From Pseudomaricurvus alcaniphilus (GTDB lineage Bacteria; Pseudomonadota; Gammaproteobacteria; Pseudomonadales; Cellvibrionaceae), in assembly GCF_011440395.1 (NCBI RefSeq), contig NZ_JAAOIX010000010.1:62001-126000 (forward strand): DNA of 64,000 nucleotides, written 5' to 3'. A model generated the notes under the pieces. That model searched no databases, had not been told where the DNA came from, and was given only the letters and a program-made list of their open reading frames with translations. Shown here piece by piece: positions 9,604-17,742 of this stretch. Every line of letters starts with the position of its first letter. Within the stretch, counting starts at the first letter, position 1. The position numbers were made by a program, and so were the translations under genes.

Positions 9604-10938
9604 ATGAATCAGTACATATTAGCCAGTGACCTGGATCGTCCGGTCAAACTCGATGAGGCGGAGTTACGCCAGGATTTGATCAGTGCCGAGCGATATACTT
9701 CCGCCGATTATGCCCGTGAAGAGTGGAAAAAAGTCTGGATGCGCACCTGGAACCTGGCGGGTATGGCGTACCATGTGAAGGAGGAGGGTGAATACATCAC
9801 TGTCGACCTGGCGCATGAGTCAATCGTTTGTGTGCGCGGCGCGGACGGCGAAATCAGGGCGTTCTACAATTCCTGTCCCCATCGTGGTACACGCTTTGCC
9901 GCTGTGGAAGAGGGTTATGCGGAGAAGTTTACCTGCCCTTACCATGGTTGGCAGTTTAGTACCTCCGGCGAAACCATATTCGTGCCCAATGAAGAAGATT
10001 ATGCCCAGGGTAGCCCCTGTGGCAAAAAACGCCTGAAAGAGATCCAGTGTCGCGAACTGTTTGGCTTGATCTGGATAAATATGGACAACGATTGTGCCTC
10101 CCTGGAAGAGTTCCTGGGGGAGCAGATCGTGCGCGAGCTCGGCTCGTATCATATGGAGAATATGGTGCGGGTCATGAACATGACTGCCGACAGCCCCTGT
10201 AACTGGAAAATTATCACGGATAATTTCAATGAGGCGTATCATGTTCAGGTATTGCACCCGGGGCTGATTCCTTATATCGAGGCCAATTACAAGAACTGTC
10301 AATTTGATACCCTGGCCGAGGGGCACAATCGCGGCTGGTTTCCCTCCCACAACCCTTCCATATTGCAGGACGGTGACGAAGTGGCCGAGCATCTGGCGGC
10401 CATCATGCGCCAGTGGGACCTGGACCCCGAGGACTATCACGGCAGGGAAAATCATCCCAAGATTCGCAAGGCACTGCAGCAGGCCAAGCGCGAAAAAGGC
10501 ATTGAAAAAGGTTACCTGCATTACGAGGGCTATGCGGATTATCAATTCACTGATTACATTATCTACAACATTTTCCCGAACAGTGTCATTACTGTGGGGC
10601 CGGACGGTGTTCAACTGTTGCGCCCGCGCCCACACCCGTCGGGCGATCCTGCCCGCTGCCTGTTTGACCACTGGTGGATGGTACCCGAAATCGAGGGCAT
10701 AACTCATACTCCGTCGCCTGCCGGCGGCCCTGACTTGCCGATCGAGGATGGCGAGCATGAGGTGATTGTCTACGGTGAAAAATCACTCGGCACCACCGCC
10801 GATGAGGATTTGAGTATCGCCAAAATGCAACAGGAAGGTCTCGCCTCTGCCGGTTACCAGCCATTCTATCTGGCGCACCAGGAGCGGCGAGTGCAGCGTT
10901 TTCATGAGGTGCTAAACGATTATATGAGCAAGGATTGA
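9604..10938 (+). CDS. Rieske aromatic ring-hydroxylating oxygenase, alpha subunit
   Basis: A 444-residue oxygenase component. The Rieske [2Fe-2S] ligands are C91, H93 (CPHRGTRF) and C111, H114 (CPYHGWQF). The mononuclear iron site shows in NWKIITDNFNEAYH, with H213 and H218 followed by a more distal acidic ligand in the C-terminal domain. Length and motifs fit alpha subunits that hydroxylate aromatic or alicyclic rings with O2 and electrons from a ferredoxin. No beta subunit follows; a stand-alone ferredoxin lies far away at 45632. AGGAG at 9592-9596 is the ribosome binding site. The gene is monocistronic, ended by a hairpin near 11040. The substrate cannot be predicted. Confidence 0.93.
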   Translation: MNQYILASDLDRPVKLDEAELRQDLISAERYTSADYAREEWKKVWMRTWNLAGMAYHVKEEGEYITVDLAHESIVCVRGADGEIRAFYNSCPHRGTRFAAVEEGYAEKFTCPYHGWQFSTSGETIFVPNEEDYAQGSPCGKKRLKEIQCRELFGLIWINMDNDCASLEEFLGEQIVRELGSYHMENMVRVMNMTADSPCNWKIITDNFNEAYHVQVLHPGLIPYIEANYKNCQFDTLAEGHNRGWFPSHNPSILQDGDEVAEHLAAIMRQWDLDPEDYHGRENHPKIRKALQQAKREKGIEKGYLHYEGYADYQFTDYIIYNIFPNSVITVGPDGVQLLRPRPHPSGDPARCLFDHWWMVPEIEGITHTPSPAGGPDLPIEDGEHEVIVYGEKSLGTTADEDLSIAKMQQEGLASAGYQPFYLAHQERRVQRFHEVLNDYMSKD

Positions 10939-11006
10939 AAGCGTCTTGCAGGTTAACCGGGCCGGGTTAATAACTGGCCCGGTGCCAGCATAGCCAGTCA
11001 CATTGG

Positions 11007-11046
11007 GCGGCTCCGCGATAAAATTACAGCGGCGCCGCCTTTTTTT
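11007..11046 (+). terminator. Probable terminator after Rieske gene
   Basis: GGCGGC at 11007-11012 can pair with GCCGCC at 11034-11039, followed by a run of seven T to 11046. The inner GCGGCGCCGC can form an alternative short stem. Confidence 0.5.
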
Positions 11047-11114
11047 TGGTGCCGCCTGACTGCCATTGACCCGTAGATCCTGGCCGCATTTTTTCCAGAC
11101 AATTTGCGGCACTC

Positions 11115-11189
11115 CCTACATCCTTGTGGGTCGTACGTCGCCGCTACGCACATCCCTGTGCTCACGCGGCATTCGGTACTTTCTGTACA
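11115..11189. repeat. Three successive short hairpins
   Basis: Three short stem-loops follow each other: around CCTACATCCTTGTGGG (11115-11130), GCACATCCCTGTGC (11148-11161) and GTACTTTCTGTAC (11177-11189). They share the pattern ACATCC(C/T)TGTG or a degenerate form of it, and look like a dispersed intergenic repeat. Confidence 0.35.
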
Positions 11190-11194
11190 TAAAA

Positions 11195-11217
11195 AAACCC
11201 GGACTGGGTCCGGGTTT
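11195..11217 (-). terminator. Rho-independent terminator of TonB receptor gene
   Basis: AAACCCGGAC (11195-11204) pairs with GTCCGGGTTT (11208-11217). On the minus strand the stem is followed by seven T. It lies 42 bp past the receptor stop. Confidence 0.8.
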
Positions 11218-11258
11218 AAAGAATATCCAGGTGAGGGCGCCGTTAAGCGCCCTTGCAA

Positions 11259-13502
11259 CTAGAACTTGTACAGCACTTCCATACCAATTTCTCTTGGCGG
11301 GCGACGCTGGGCGAAACGCCACAGGGCGCTGTCACCTTCCACATCCAGGCGCGTGCCATTGACCACATAGTTGTGGGTCCAGCTGTCGTCGTCGGTCAGG
11401 TTGCGGCCGAACAGCGAAAACTGCCACTGCTCCAGCGCAAACGACAGGGAAGAGTCGACCATGCCGGTTTCTTCTACGCCAGAGCCCGGATAATTGGTGG
11501 TAGTCGCTTCATACTCATCGGTCCAGCTGTAAGAGAGGCGCCAGGTCAGGCTGCCACCGCCCACTTCCCAGTTCATGGTCGACGCCAGGCCGTAGCTCAA
11601 CTCAGGCGAGCGCCGGAGCTCAAGGCCGGACTCATCCCGGGTTGAGTAGGGCAGGCCAGTGGACGGGCTGATGCCATAGAGGTTTACGAACAGCTCGTCG
11701 TACTCGGAGTCGAGGGTGCCCACGTTACCGGACAGGCGCCACCAGTCGTTGATCAGCCAGTTGAAATCCAGCTCAAGGCCCTGGATGCTGGCCTGGCCGG
11801 CATTAACCACGAAGTTTTGCGTAAATGGCGCAATAGTGGCGGGAATTGCCAGCTCCACTTGCATATCCTCATAGTCCATCTGGAACGCGGTCAGGTTAAA
11901 GTTCAGCGAGCCATCAAACAGGGTTGTGCGCAGGCCAATTTCATAGTTGGTCAGTTCTTCAGGCTTATATCCCTGTGACAGATACTCGGGATCCAGTGCC
12001 CTGGGCGACAAACCGCCGCTGCGGAAACCGGTGGAGGTGGTAAAGTACATCATAACGTCATCGGTAAAATGATAGCGTGCGCCGAGACGATAGATATTTT
12101 TGGAGTTGGAGGTGCTGCCACCGGCGTTTGGCCCCAGGTTGATTGTCGACGGGTCATCGATATTGGCCCAGGCGGCGCGGGCCAATTTCTTGGTCTCGTG
12201 AATGTAGCGCAGGCCTGCGGTCAGCACCAGTTTGTCATCCAGCAGTGCCAGGTCGGCTTCGCCGAATGCCGAGTAGGAATCAGAGGTGGTGCGACCAAAC
12301 TCTCCGGATCTGGGCGGGAAAAGCACGCGCGTGGCCTGGTTGTTGGTGCCCTCAGCATAGGCGCTGAAAATACCCACTTGCCAGGTCAGGTTGGAGCCGG
12401 TGTCGCGACTCAGGCGCAACTCGTGGGTAAACTGGTCGAAGTCTCCCCAGCGCCGGAAGTGGTAAATGGGCAGTGCCTGGCCATCACCGTCAAGTGACTG
12501 GTCATCTTCGGACTTCATCAGGCTGCCGACGTAGGTCAGGGTGTGGTCGTCGGTGACATTGGCGGTCAGGCGTGCGGTAAACTGATGCTTTTCCAGTTCA
12601 TTCCACTGCTCTCCGTCGAGTGAGCCCCGGTCGCGGCTACCGGTGCTGGACTCACCGCCAACCGGGCTGCAACCCTGGTCGGCGACGCCGTAGAAAGAAC
12701 CCACATTACAGAAGGTGTCGGCGGCTGAGGATACGTTGAAGACCGTACCCGGGTCACCCTCCAGGTTGCTGTAGTCGTACATCACTTCCGCGGTAATTAT
12801 ATCGTTTGGCTGCCACAAGAGGTGAGCGCCAAAACGTTGTGTATCGCGATACCAGAGGTCGCCACCTTCGGTGTTATCGACGTAACCCTTACCCTGCTCC
12901 GAAACACCGCCAGTGACCTTGATGGCCCAGTTCTCTTCGCCGTAGTTGTAGAGAAAGTCGCCCTGGACTTTTTCATACTCGCCGTAGCGGGCGCGCACTT
13001 TGCCGCTGGTTTCATCGAGTTGCGGCTTGACGCGGTGAATATTAATCAGGCCGCCGACCACGTTCTTGCCAAACAGTGTGCCCTGGGGGCCGCGCAGCAC
13101 TTCAATGCGCTCGATGTCGATCATGTCGAACACCTGGCCAGTACCGGTGGCCAGGGGAACGTCATCGACGGACACCAGTACGGTGGGGTCGAAACCCTTG
13201 TCGACGTCCTGATAGCTGATGCCGCGAATGGAGAAACCACCGCCACCCGGGGTACCCATTTCTATGGTGTCGAAAACCACGTTGGGTGCGAATGCCTGCA
13301 GGCCGGTGGTGTCCAGGGTAAACGCCTGCTCCAGGTCCATGCCGGTAATGGCGGTTACCGCGACCGGAACGTCCTGAATGCTTTCTTCTTTCTTGCGGGC
13401 GGTAACTGTAACTTCTTCGAGCTGCAGTGAGTAAGCCGGCAGGGCTACTGCCGCGGATACCGCTGCGCAGAGGGCTGATCGTAGTAATAGTTTTGTTTTC
13501 AT
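11259..13502 (-). CDS. TonB-dependent outer-membrane receptor
   Basis: A 747-residue protein with a Sec signal peptide (KTKLLLRSALCAAVSAAVAL, cleavage near 25) and a TonB-box-like LEEVTVTARKKEES. The plug domain (about 35-160) includes VDDVPLATG, IERIEVLRGPQGTLFGKN and the GG(L/I)I stretch. A 22-strand-type barrel follows, ending in the aromatic terminus EVLYKF. It should import a large or hydrophobic substrate using TonB energy. It is divergent from the upstream gene and has a perfect AAACA-N8-TGTTT dyad 84 bp before its start, placing it in the putative catabolic regulon. Transcription ends at the hairpin at 11195-11217. Confidence 0.93.
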   Translation of the reverse strand: MKTKLLLRSALCAAVSAAVALPAYSLQLEEVTVTARKKEESIQDVPVAVTAITGMDLEQAFTLDTTGLQAFAPNVVFDTIEMGTPGGGGFSIRGISYQDVDKGFDPTVLVSVDDVPLATGTGQVFDMIDIERIEVLRGPQGTLFGKNVVGGLINIHRVKPQLDETSGKVRARYGEYEKVQGDFLYNYGEENWAIKVTGGVSEQGKGYVDNTEGGDLWYRDTQRFGAHLLWQPNDIITAEVMYDYSNLEGDPGTVFNVSSAADTFCNVGSFYGVADQGCSPVGGESSTGSRDRGSLDGEQWNELEKHQFTARLTANVTDDHTLTYVGSLMKSEDDQSLDGDGQALPIYHFRRWGDFDQFTHELRLSRDTGSNLTWQVGIFSAYAEGTNNQATRVLFPPRSGEFGRTTSDSYSAFGEADLALLDDKLVLTAGLRYIHETKKLARAAWANIDDPSTINLGPNAGGSTSNSKNIYRLGARYHFTDDVMMYFTTSTGFRSGGLSPRALDPEYLSQGYKPEELTNYEIGLRTTLFDGSLNFNLTAFQMDYEDMQVELAIPATIAPFTQNFVVNAGQASIQGLELDFNWLINDWWRLSGNVGTLDSEYDELFVNLYGISPSTGLPYSTRDESGLELRRSPELSYGLASTMNWEVGGGSLTWRLSYSWTDEYEATTTNYPGSGVEETGMVDSSLSFALEQWQFSLFGRNLTDDDSWTHNYVVNGTRLDVEGDSALWRFAQRRPPREIGMEVLYKF

Positions 13503-13585
13503 GTGGTGTTGACTCCCGCTTTATTGTGCTAATGGGTTATGGGCGTAGTGTGAATTATTGTTAAGAATGACTGCGCTGTCAATAA

Positions 13586-13603
13586 AAACATATCAATCTG
13601 TTT
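13586..13603. promoter_or_regulatory. Candidate shared operator AAACA-N8-TGTTT
   Basis: Exact match to the dyad (AAACA, TATCAATC, TGTTT) in the promoter region of the minus-strand TonB receptor starting at 13502. Confidence 0.6.
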
Positions 13604-13680
13604 GTTTTATTTGGGGCAGAGGGCTGAATTTGGCAGGGTGAATCAGCGCCGCTGGCAGTGGCGCTGGCGACAGTTGCCGC

Positions 13681-15564
13681 TCAGGGTTTCTCGACTTCGA
13701 ATACCAGAAACATATTGCCGGGCATATGCTCATTGAACATATAGCCGGAATTGATAAACAGCATGCCAGCGTCCAGCAGCGCGGCTGAGCCGCCCTCCAG
13801 GGCGCCGCCTGTGCCCGCAATGCCGGATACCGTTTGCGGGTAATCGCGGGCGGTATTGTATTGCCAGAGAATTTTGCCGGTGGCGGCGTCGTGGATGCGC
13901 AGATGGCCGTCGAGACTGCCGGCAATTGCCAGTTCCGGGGTGGTGGTGGGCACCGCGCTGTTGCCGGGCATGCAGTAGGGACGCCCGGCACAGATATCCT
14001 CGGCCTGCCACTTCCACAGGTATTCACCGCTATCGATATCCAGGGCGAAGACCCCCGGGCTGGCATCGCCGCTGTATTTGAGCCGGTGACTGGAATCGGC
14101 CACCGCATCCGAGATGGGCACAATCAGCCGGTTGCCGGATACCGCCATGCCAAAGTGGATGCCACCGATAATGCCGCCGCGACCCACCTTGTTGTTCCAC
14201 ACCAGGCTGCCGTCGTCGGGGTCCAGCGCCCAGACCATGCCGGACTTCTGGCCGGCGAGCACCAAATCCTTGCCGTTACTGCGGGTGGCGAGGATAGTGG
14301 CGCCGCCGAAGTCAAAATCCGGGCCATCTTCCACCGGGCAGTTGACTGGGTCGGCTAGTACGCAGGAGGCGTTCCAGGCATCGTTGGCGGTGGCCTGGAA
14401 GGTCCATTTGATGCTGCCGTCATCCAGGTTGAGGGCGAGTATGGCATCGCTGGTTTTACTGGCCGGTGAGGAGTAGTTCTCGCCAGTGCCGACATAGAGC
14501 GTACGCCGCTTGGCGTCGATGGAGGGGGTGTTCCAGATGGGTGCACCGGACGGACCGAGCTGGGCGACACCGACGCTGTTTTTGGCGCGGGGCGAGGGCG
14601 TTTCACTGATGGTGTAGGTCTTCCACAGCTGCTTGCCGCTGTCTGCTGCATAGGCCACCACCGAACCACGGAAGCTGCAGCAGGCGTAATTCGGGTCGAT
14701 TGCAGACAGCACTTCCAGTGACGATACCGATACGTAAAGGCGGCCTTCAAACAGCGTCGGGGCGGCGGTAATGGTGCTGTTTGAGTGCAGCTCGGGGCGG
14801 GCTCGCCAGGCCAGTTCACCGCTGAACACTTTTACCGCGTAAATGTTGCCGAGAAAGTCGCCGAAGTAGAGCAGCGGGTCGGCGTGCGGGTCATTTTTAT
14901 CCCACGGTGCAATGACAATGCCGGTGCGGACTTCGGCACTGGCCTGGAATTGCCAGCGTACACATCCGCTATTGCGATCCAAGGCGTAGACCGCACCGCT
15001 CTGGCTGCCGACAAACACTGCACCGGCAGCCGTTGCCGGATGGGAGCGGGCGCGCACCGCTTCGGGGAAGGCAAATGCCCACTTCAATTTCAGCGTGCTG
15101 ACGTTGTCGCGATCGATGCCGGCGACCGCAGTGGGAATTTCGCGGTGATTGTCCGGGGTGAAGCCCCAGCCCTGCAGCGCTGGCGGCGAGCTCCGGTCAA
15201 ACCGGGCGGCCTGGTTTTCACAACGGGGCGGCTTCAGGTTGATGGCAGCGAGATCCAGCTGGCGGCCGGTTACATATTCAACCACGGCTTTTTTTTCCTG
15301 CTCACTGAGAGCTGCAGCCTGGGCTTGCATAATGCCTTCCGTCAGCGCGCGATAAATTGCCCCCGGTGCCATAAACGACAGCATGCCCTTGGCGGGCGCT
15401 TTGGGCACGCCGGCTTCGTGGCAGTTTGCACAAATACTGGTGTATACCTCGGCGCCGCTCTTCGAGGGTGCGGCGGAGGCGGGGACTGACGCGAGCCCGG
15501 AGGCCAGGCTAAAACAGAAAACAGCAACTATAAATCGAATACGCATAGGGTAGCCTGTGACCAA
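13681..15564 (-). CDS. Secreted cytochrome c / PQQ-propeller dehydrogenase (PVA-dehydrogenase-like)
   Basis: A 627-residue exported quinohemoprotein. A signal peptide (about 7-31) is followed by a small cytochrome c domain with heme motif CANCH and a C-terminal WD-like PQQ propeller (about 125-620). The propeller shows repeated blades: AVFVGSQSGAVYALDRNSG, RRTLYVGTGENYSSPASKTS and GKILWQYNTARDYPQT. The order cytochrome then propeller matches polyvinyl-alcohol-dehydrogenase-type proteins, unlike methanol dehydrogenase types with a C-terminal heme. Likely role: periplasmic oxidation of an alcohol intermediate, passing electrons to the respiratory chain. It precedes the TonB receptor on the same strand, 178 bp away with a separate operator between them. 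PQQ synthesis genes are not in the window. Confidence 0.85.
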   Translation of the reverse strand: MVTGYPMRIRFIVAVFCFSLASGLASVPASAAPSKSGAEVYTSICANCHEAGVPKAPAKGMLSFMAPGAIYRALTEGIMQAQAAALSEQEKKAVVEYVTGRQLDLAAINLKPPRCENQAARFDRSSPPALQGWGFTPDNHREIPTAVAGIDRDNVSTLKLKWAFAFPEAVRARSHPATAAGAVFVGSQSGAVYALDRNSGCVRWQFQASAEVRTGIVIAPWDKNDPHADPLLYFGDFLGNIYAVKVFSGELAWRARPELHSNSTITAAPTLFEGRLYVSVSSLEVLSAIDPNYACCSFRGSVVAYAADSGKQLWKTYTISETPSPRAKNSVGVAQLGPSGAPIWNTPSIDAKRRTLYVGTGENYSSPASKTSDAILALNLDDGSIKWTFQATANDAWNASCVLADPVNCPVEDGPDFDFGGATILATRSNGKDLVLAGQKSGMVWALDPDDGSLVWNNKVGRGGIIGGIHFGMAVSGNRLIVPISDAVADSSHRLKYSGDASPGVFALDIDSGEYLWKWQAEDICAGRPYCMPGNSAVPTTTPELAIAGSLDGHLRIHDAATGKILWQYNTARDYPQTVSGIAGTGGALEGGSAALLDAGMLFINSGYMFNEHMPGNMFLVFEVEKP

Positions 15565-15602
15565 GAGCGGGAAATTGGGTGGTGAAGGGTTTTGGTGTTT
15601 TT

Positions 15603-15636
15603 TCAGTCCAGTGCCATGCTGTCAGTCCAGTGGCAT
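15603..15636. repeat. Direct 15-bp duplication at the end of an NTF2-like gene
   Basis: TCAGTCCAGTG(C/G)CAT occurs at 15603-15617 and 15622-15636. The second copy contains the stop codon of the minus-strand gene, so the 3-prime end (M-P-L-D-stop) is repeated just downstream as M-A-L-D-stop. Confidence 0.7.
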
Positions 15637-16053
15637 CAGGGACTGGCCACGGAAGGAACTGATTTTCCAGTGGTCGCCGCTGCGCCGGTAGCCAAGGTGG
15701 TATTGCAGGTAAAAAAGTACCTCGTCGCCTTCGTTGGTCACACCCATGCCGATTACGTGAGTGCGAGCGGCAGCGCTGTCCTGTTGCAGCGAGTCGATCT
15801 TGAAGTTAGTGGCGTAGTGGGCGTGATGTGACATGCTGGCAAATACGCCGGTGAAAAATTCACGCAGGGCAGGCAGGCCGGAGAAGCTTGGATAGTTGAT
15901 GCCGGTCATGTCAAATACCGCATCCTCGGTAAAGCAGTCGAGTACAGCCTCGACACTGGCAAGATCATCCACAGCCACCAGGTAATTGGTGATGACCTCC
16001 TGCAAGGCCTGGCGATCTTCAATGGATTGTATGCGCTGTTCGAGGGTTGTCAT
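15622..16053 (-). CDS. NTF2/SnoaL-like small protein
   Basis: A 143-residue cytoplasmic protein of the SnoaL_4/NTF2 fold. It starts with a helix (QSIEDRQALQEVITNYLVAV), then FTEDAVFDMTG, a HAHYATNFKID strand and a closing GDHWKISSFRG strand. This fold is used by small hydratases, isomerases such as ketosteroid isomerase, and by beta subunits of Rieske dioxygenases. No catalytic residue set decides between these. It lies 57 bp upstream of the PQQ/cytochrome gene on the same strand and probably forms a transcription unit with it. The divergent neighbour is an SDR, with a candidate operator at 16104 between them. Confidence 0.82.
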   Translation of the reverse strand: MTTLEQRIQSIEDRQALQEVITNYLVAVDDLASVEAVLDCFTEDAVFDMTGINYPSFSGLPALREFFTGVFASMSHHAHYATNFKIDSLQQDSAAARTHVIGMGVTNEGDEVLFYLQYHLGYRRSGDHWKISSFRGQSLMPLD

Positions 16054-16103
16054 TTTGCTGTCCCATTCAAATTATTCTGTAGCCAGCATACTCTCTATTT
16101 TAA

Positions 16104-16121
16104 AAACCATCAATATTGTTT
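16104..16121. promoter_or_regulatory. Candidate shared operator between divergent genes
   Basis: AAACC-ATCAATAT-TGTTT, one mismatch to AAACA-N8-TGTTT. It lies between the NTF2-like gene (start 16053, minus) and the SDR gene (start 16250, plus), so it could control both. Confidence 0.55.
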
Positions 16122-16249
16122 GTTAATTAAATGGGCTTGTGCCAGAATCGAGCGCTAATGTCGCAGCAGCGGATGGGGGATTTCCTCCCGGCTCGGGTTG
16201 TTGCGGTGCATAAATATAACTGTAAGCGCGTTAACGCGGAGGAACGGCT

Positions 16250-17092
16250 ATGTCAGGAATTACGCAAGGGTCAGGAATTACGCAAGGGTCAGGAAGCACT
16301 CACGGGTCAGCAAGTACGCAAGGTTCAGGTCGTATGCAAGGCAAGGTGGTCATTATTCTGGGCGCTTCTGATGAGCGCAGTATGGGCGCCGCTACAGCGC
16401 GCCGCTGCCAGGCTGAGGGCGCGCAACTGGTGCTGGCCGCACGGCGAGTGGAAAAGGTGGCGGAAGTGGCCAAAAGTGTCGGTGCTGTCGCCGTAGCCTG
16501 CGATATTTGCCGGGAGGAAGACCTGGCCAATCTGGCCGACCGTGCCATACAGGAGTATGGCCGGCTGGATGCGGCGATAAACTTTGCCGGTTTGGACTCG
16601 GCTTCACCTATCGCCGATATTACCCGGGATATGCTGCAGCAGGCGTGCGATGTGCACCTGATCGGTACTGCGCTTTTTATCAAGCATATGGCCGCGCGCA
16701 TGCGTGAAGGCGGCTCGGTAATTACTACCTCATCCCAGACGGCAATTCTGGCGCCGCCCGGGCTGGCGGCATACGCGGGTACCAAGAAAGGCGCTGACCA
16801 GATTGTGCGCATTGCAGCGGTGGAATACGGCCCGCAAAACATTCGGGTCAACGCCATCGCACCGGGGTTTACCCCATCGGGCATGACGGCGGGTTACCTG
16901 GAAGTGCCGACTATTGAACAGGCCTTCTTGCGCGAAGTGCCGCTGGGACGTTTGCCCAGGGTAGAGGATATCGCCAATGCCGCTCTGTGGTTGGCGTCGG
17001 AGGAAGCGTTTATTACCGGGCAGGTGGTGGATATTTCCGGCGGCCAGACCCTGTGCCGAATCCCCACGGGTGAAGAAATGATGGGTGGCTGA
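16250..17092 (+). CDS. SDR oxidoreductase with N-terminal hexapeptide repeat
   Basis: A 280-residue short-chain dehydrogenase. GGAGG at 16238-16242 sits 7 nt before ATG 16250, favouring this start over the internal ATG 16334, where the typical SDR begins (MQGKVVIILGASDERSMG). The longer start adds five tandem hexapeptides of the form S-G-x-T-Q-G encoded by an 18-bp DNA repeat. The core shows the cofactor loop GASDERSMG, resembling enoyl-reductase-type SDRs, then a catalytic serine in TTSSQT, the YAGTK signature and a C-terminal ITGQVVDISGGQ. It likely oxidises or reduces a ring hydroxyl or ketone with NAD(P). The gene is followed by a strong bidirectional terminator. Confidence 0.88.
   Translation: MSGITQGSGITQGSGSTHGSASTQGSGRMQGKVVIILGASDERSMGAATARRCQAEGAQLVLAARRVEKVAEVAKSVGAVAVACDICREEDLANLADRAIQEYGRLDAAINFAGLDSASPIADITRDMLQQACDVHLIGTALFIKHMAARMREGGSVITTSSQTAILAPPGLAAYAGTKKGADQIVRIAAVEYGPQNIRVNAIAPGFTPSGMTAGYLEVPTIEQAFLREVPLGRLPRVEDIANAALWLASEEAFITGQVVDISGGQTLCRIPTGEEMMGG
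16253..16342 (+). repeat. 18-bp tandem repeat, five units, inside the SDR gene
   Basis: Unit TCAGGAATTACGCAAGGG appears twice exactly and three times with changes. In frame it encodes SGITQG, SGITQG, SGSTHG, SASTQG and SGRMQG. The last unit merges into the normal SDR start. Confidence 0.85.
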
Positions 17093-17112
17093 CAGTCTGG
17101 TCTGTTGCCACC

Positions 17113-17147
17113 ACGAAAAACGGCCGCCATTGGCGGCCGTTTTTCGT
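17113..17147. terminator. Bidirectional rho-independent terminator
   Basis: ACGAAAAACGGCCGCC (17113-17128) and GGCGGCCGTTTTTCGT (17132-17147) form a perfect 16-bp stem with a 3-nt loop. A/T runs on both sides serve the converging SDR (stop 17092) and NTF2-like (stop 17165) genes. Confidence 0.88.
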
Positions 17148-17164
17148 TAACTGCTGGCAGCGAA

Positions 17165-17578
17165 TTATTCGCCGTGCAGTGAGTGAAAGATACGCTCTTT
17201 AAACAGCCACTGGCCGTCAACTTTGACCAGCTTGTCATCGTATTGGCCGCGGGGCCTGATTTCTGAGCCGTCCTGGGTGGTGCCCACTTCAGAGGTGTAA
17301 GCTCGAGCGGTGGCTGTATCGCCGTCGACCTGGATGTCGCCGATGGAGATGGACATGAAAATAAAAGGAAACAGCTCCATCCCCGCTTTCCAGGCATTGA
17401 CAATATTCGTCTTGCCGGAGACATTCTCCATACCGGGTATCACCGGCAATTTCCAGTTGGAGTCCTCCGCCCAGGTCGAGCCCCAACGTGTGGCGTCGCG
17501 CTGGTTTACCGCGTCAGCGTATATGTCCATGAGCTCACGAATTGCGAGTCGATCTTCGATTGGTCCGGAAAAAGCCAT
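17165..17578 (-). CDS. NTF2/SnoaL-like small protein
   Basis: A 137-residue protein with the SnoaL_4 pattern: EDRLAIRELMDIYADAVNQRD, then WAEDSNWKLP, ISIGDIQVDGDTATARAYTS and a final KVDGQWLFKERIFHS strand. This resembles ketosteroid-isomerase-like and dioxygenase-beta-like folds. The acidic residues in the first helix and the ED pair are common to the family and do not fix an activity. It is transcribed alone from a region holding a perfect 16-bp inverted repeat with the island operator at its centre (17613-17652). Confidence 0.82.
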   Translation of the reverse strand: MAFSGPIEDRLAIRELMDIYADAVNQRDATRWGSTWAEDSNWKLPVIPGMENVSGKTNIVNAWKAGMELFPFIFMSISIGDIQVDGDTATARAYTSEVGTTQDGSEIRPRGQYDDKLVKVDGQWLFKERIFHSLHGE

Positions 17579-17612
17579 AGCTTACCTCTGTTATTGTTCA
17601 GTTTGGGTGATG

Positions 17613-17652
17613 CCCTGACAACAAAACAAGCAAAACTGTTTTGTTGTCAGGG
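17613..17652. promoter_or_regulatory. Long perfect dyad containing the shared operator
   Basis: CCCTGACAACAAAACA (17613-17628), 8-nt spacer, TGTTTTGTTGTCAGGG (17637-17652). The centre is AAACA-N8-TGTTT at 17624-17641. It lies 35 bp upstream of the NTF2-like start and 91 bp past the pntB stop. No T run follows on either strand, so an operator is more likely than a terminator. Confidence 0.6.
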
Positions 17653-17742
17653 CTAGTTTAATCCTTACGCCGGAAGTCTGCCAGCGGTACGTAAATTGTC
17701 CCGGCGTTTGTGGCTGGCCGGGCGCCAGCCCAGACGTCAGGC

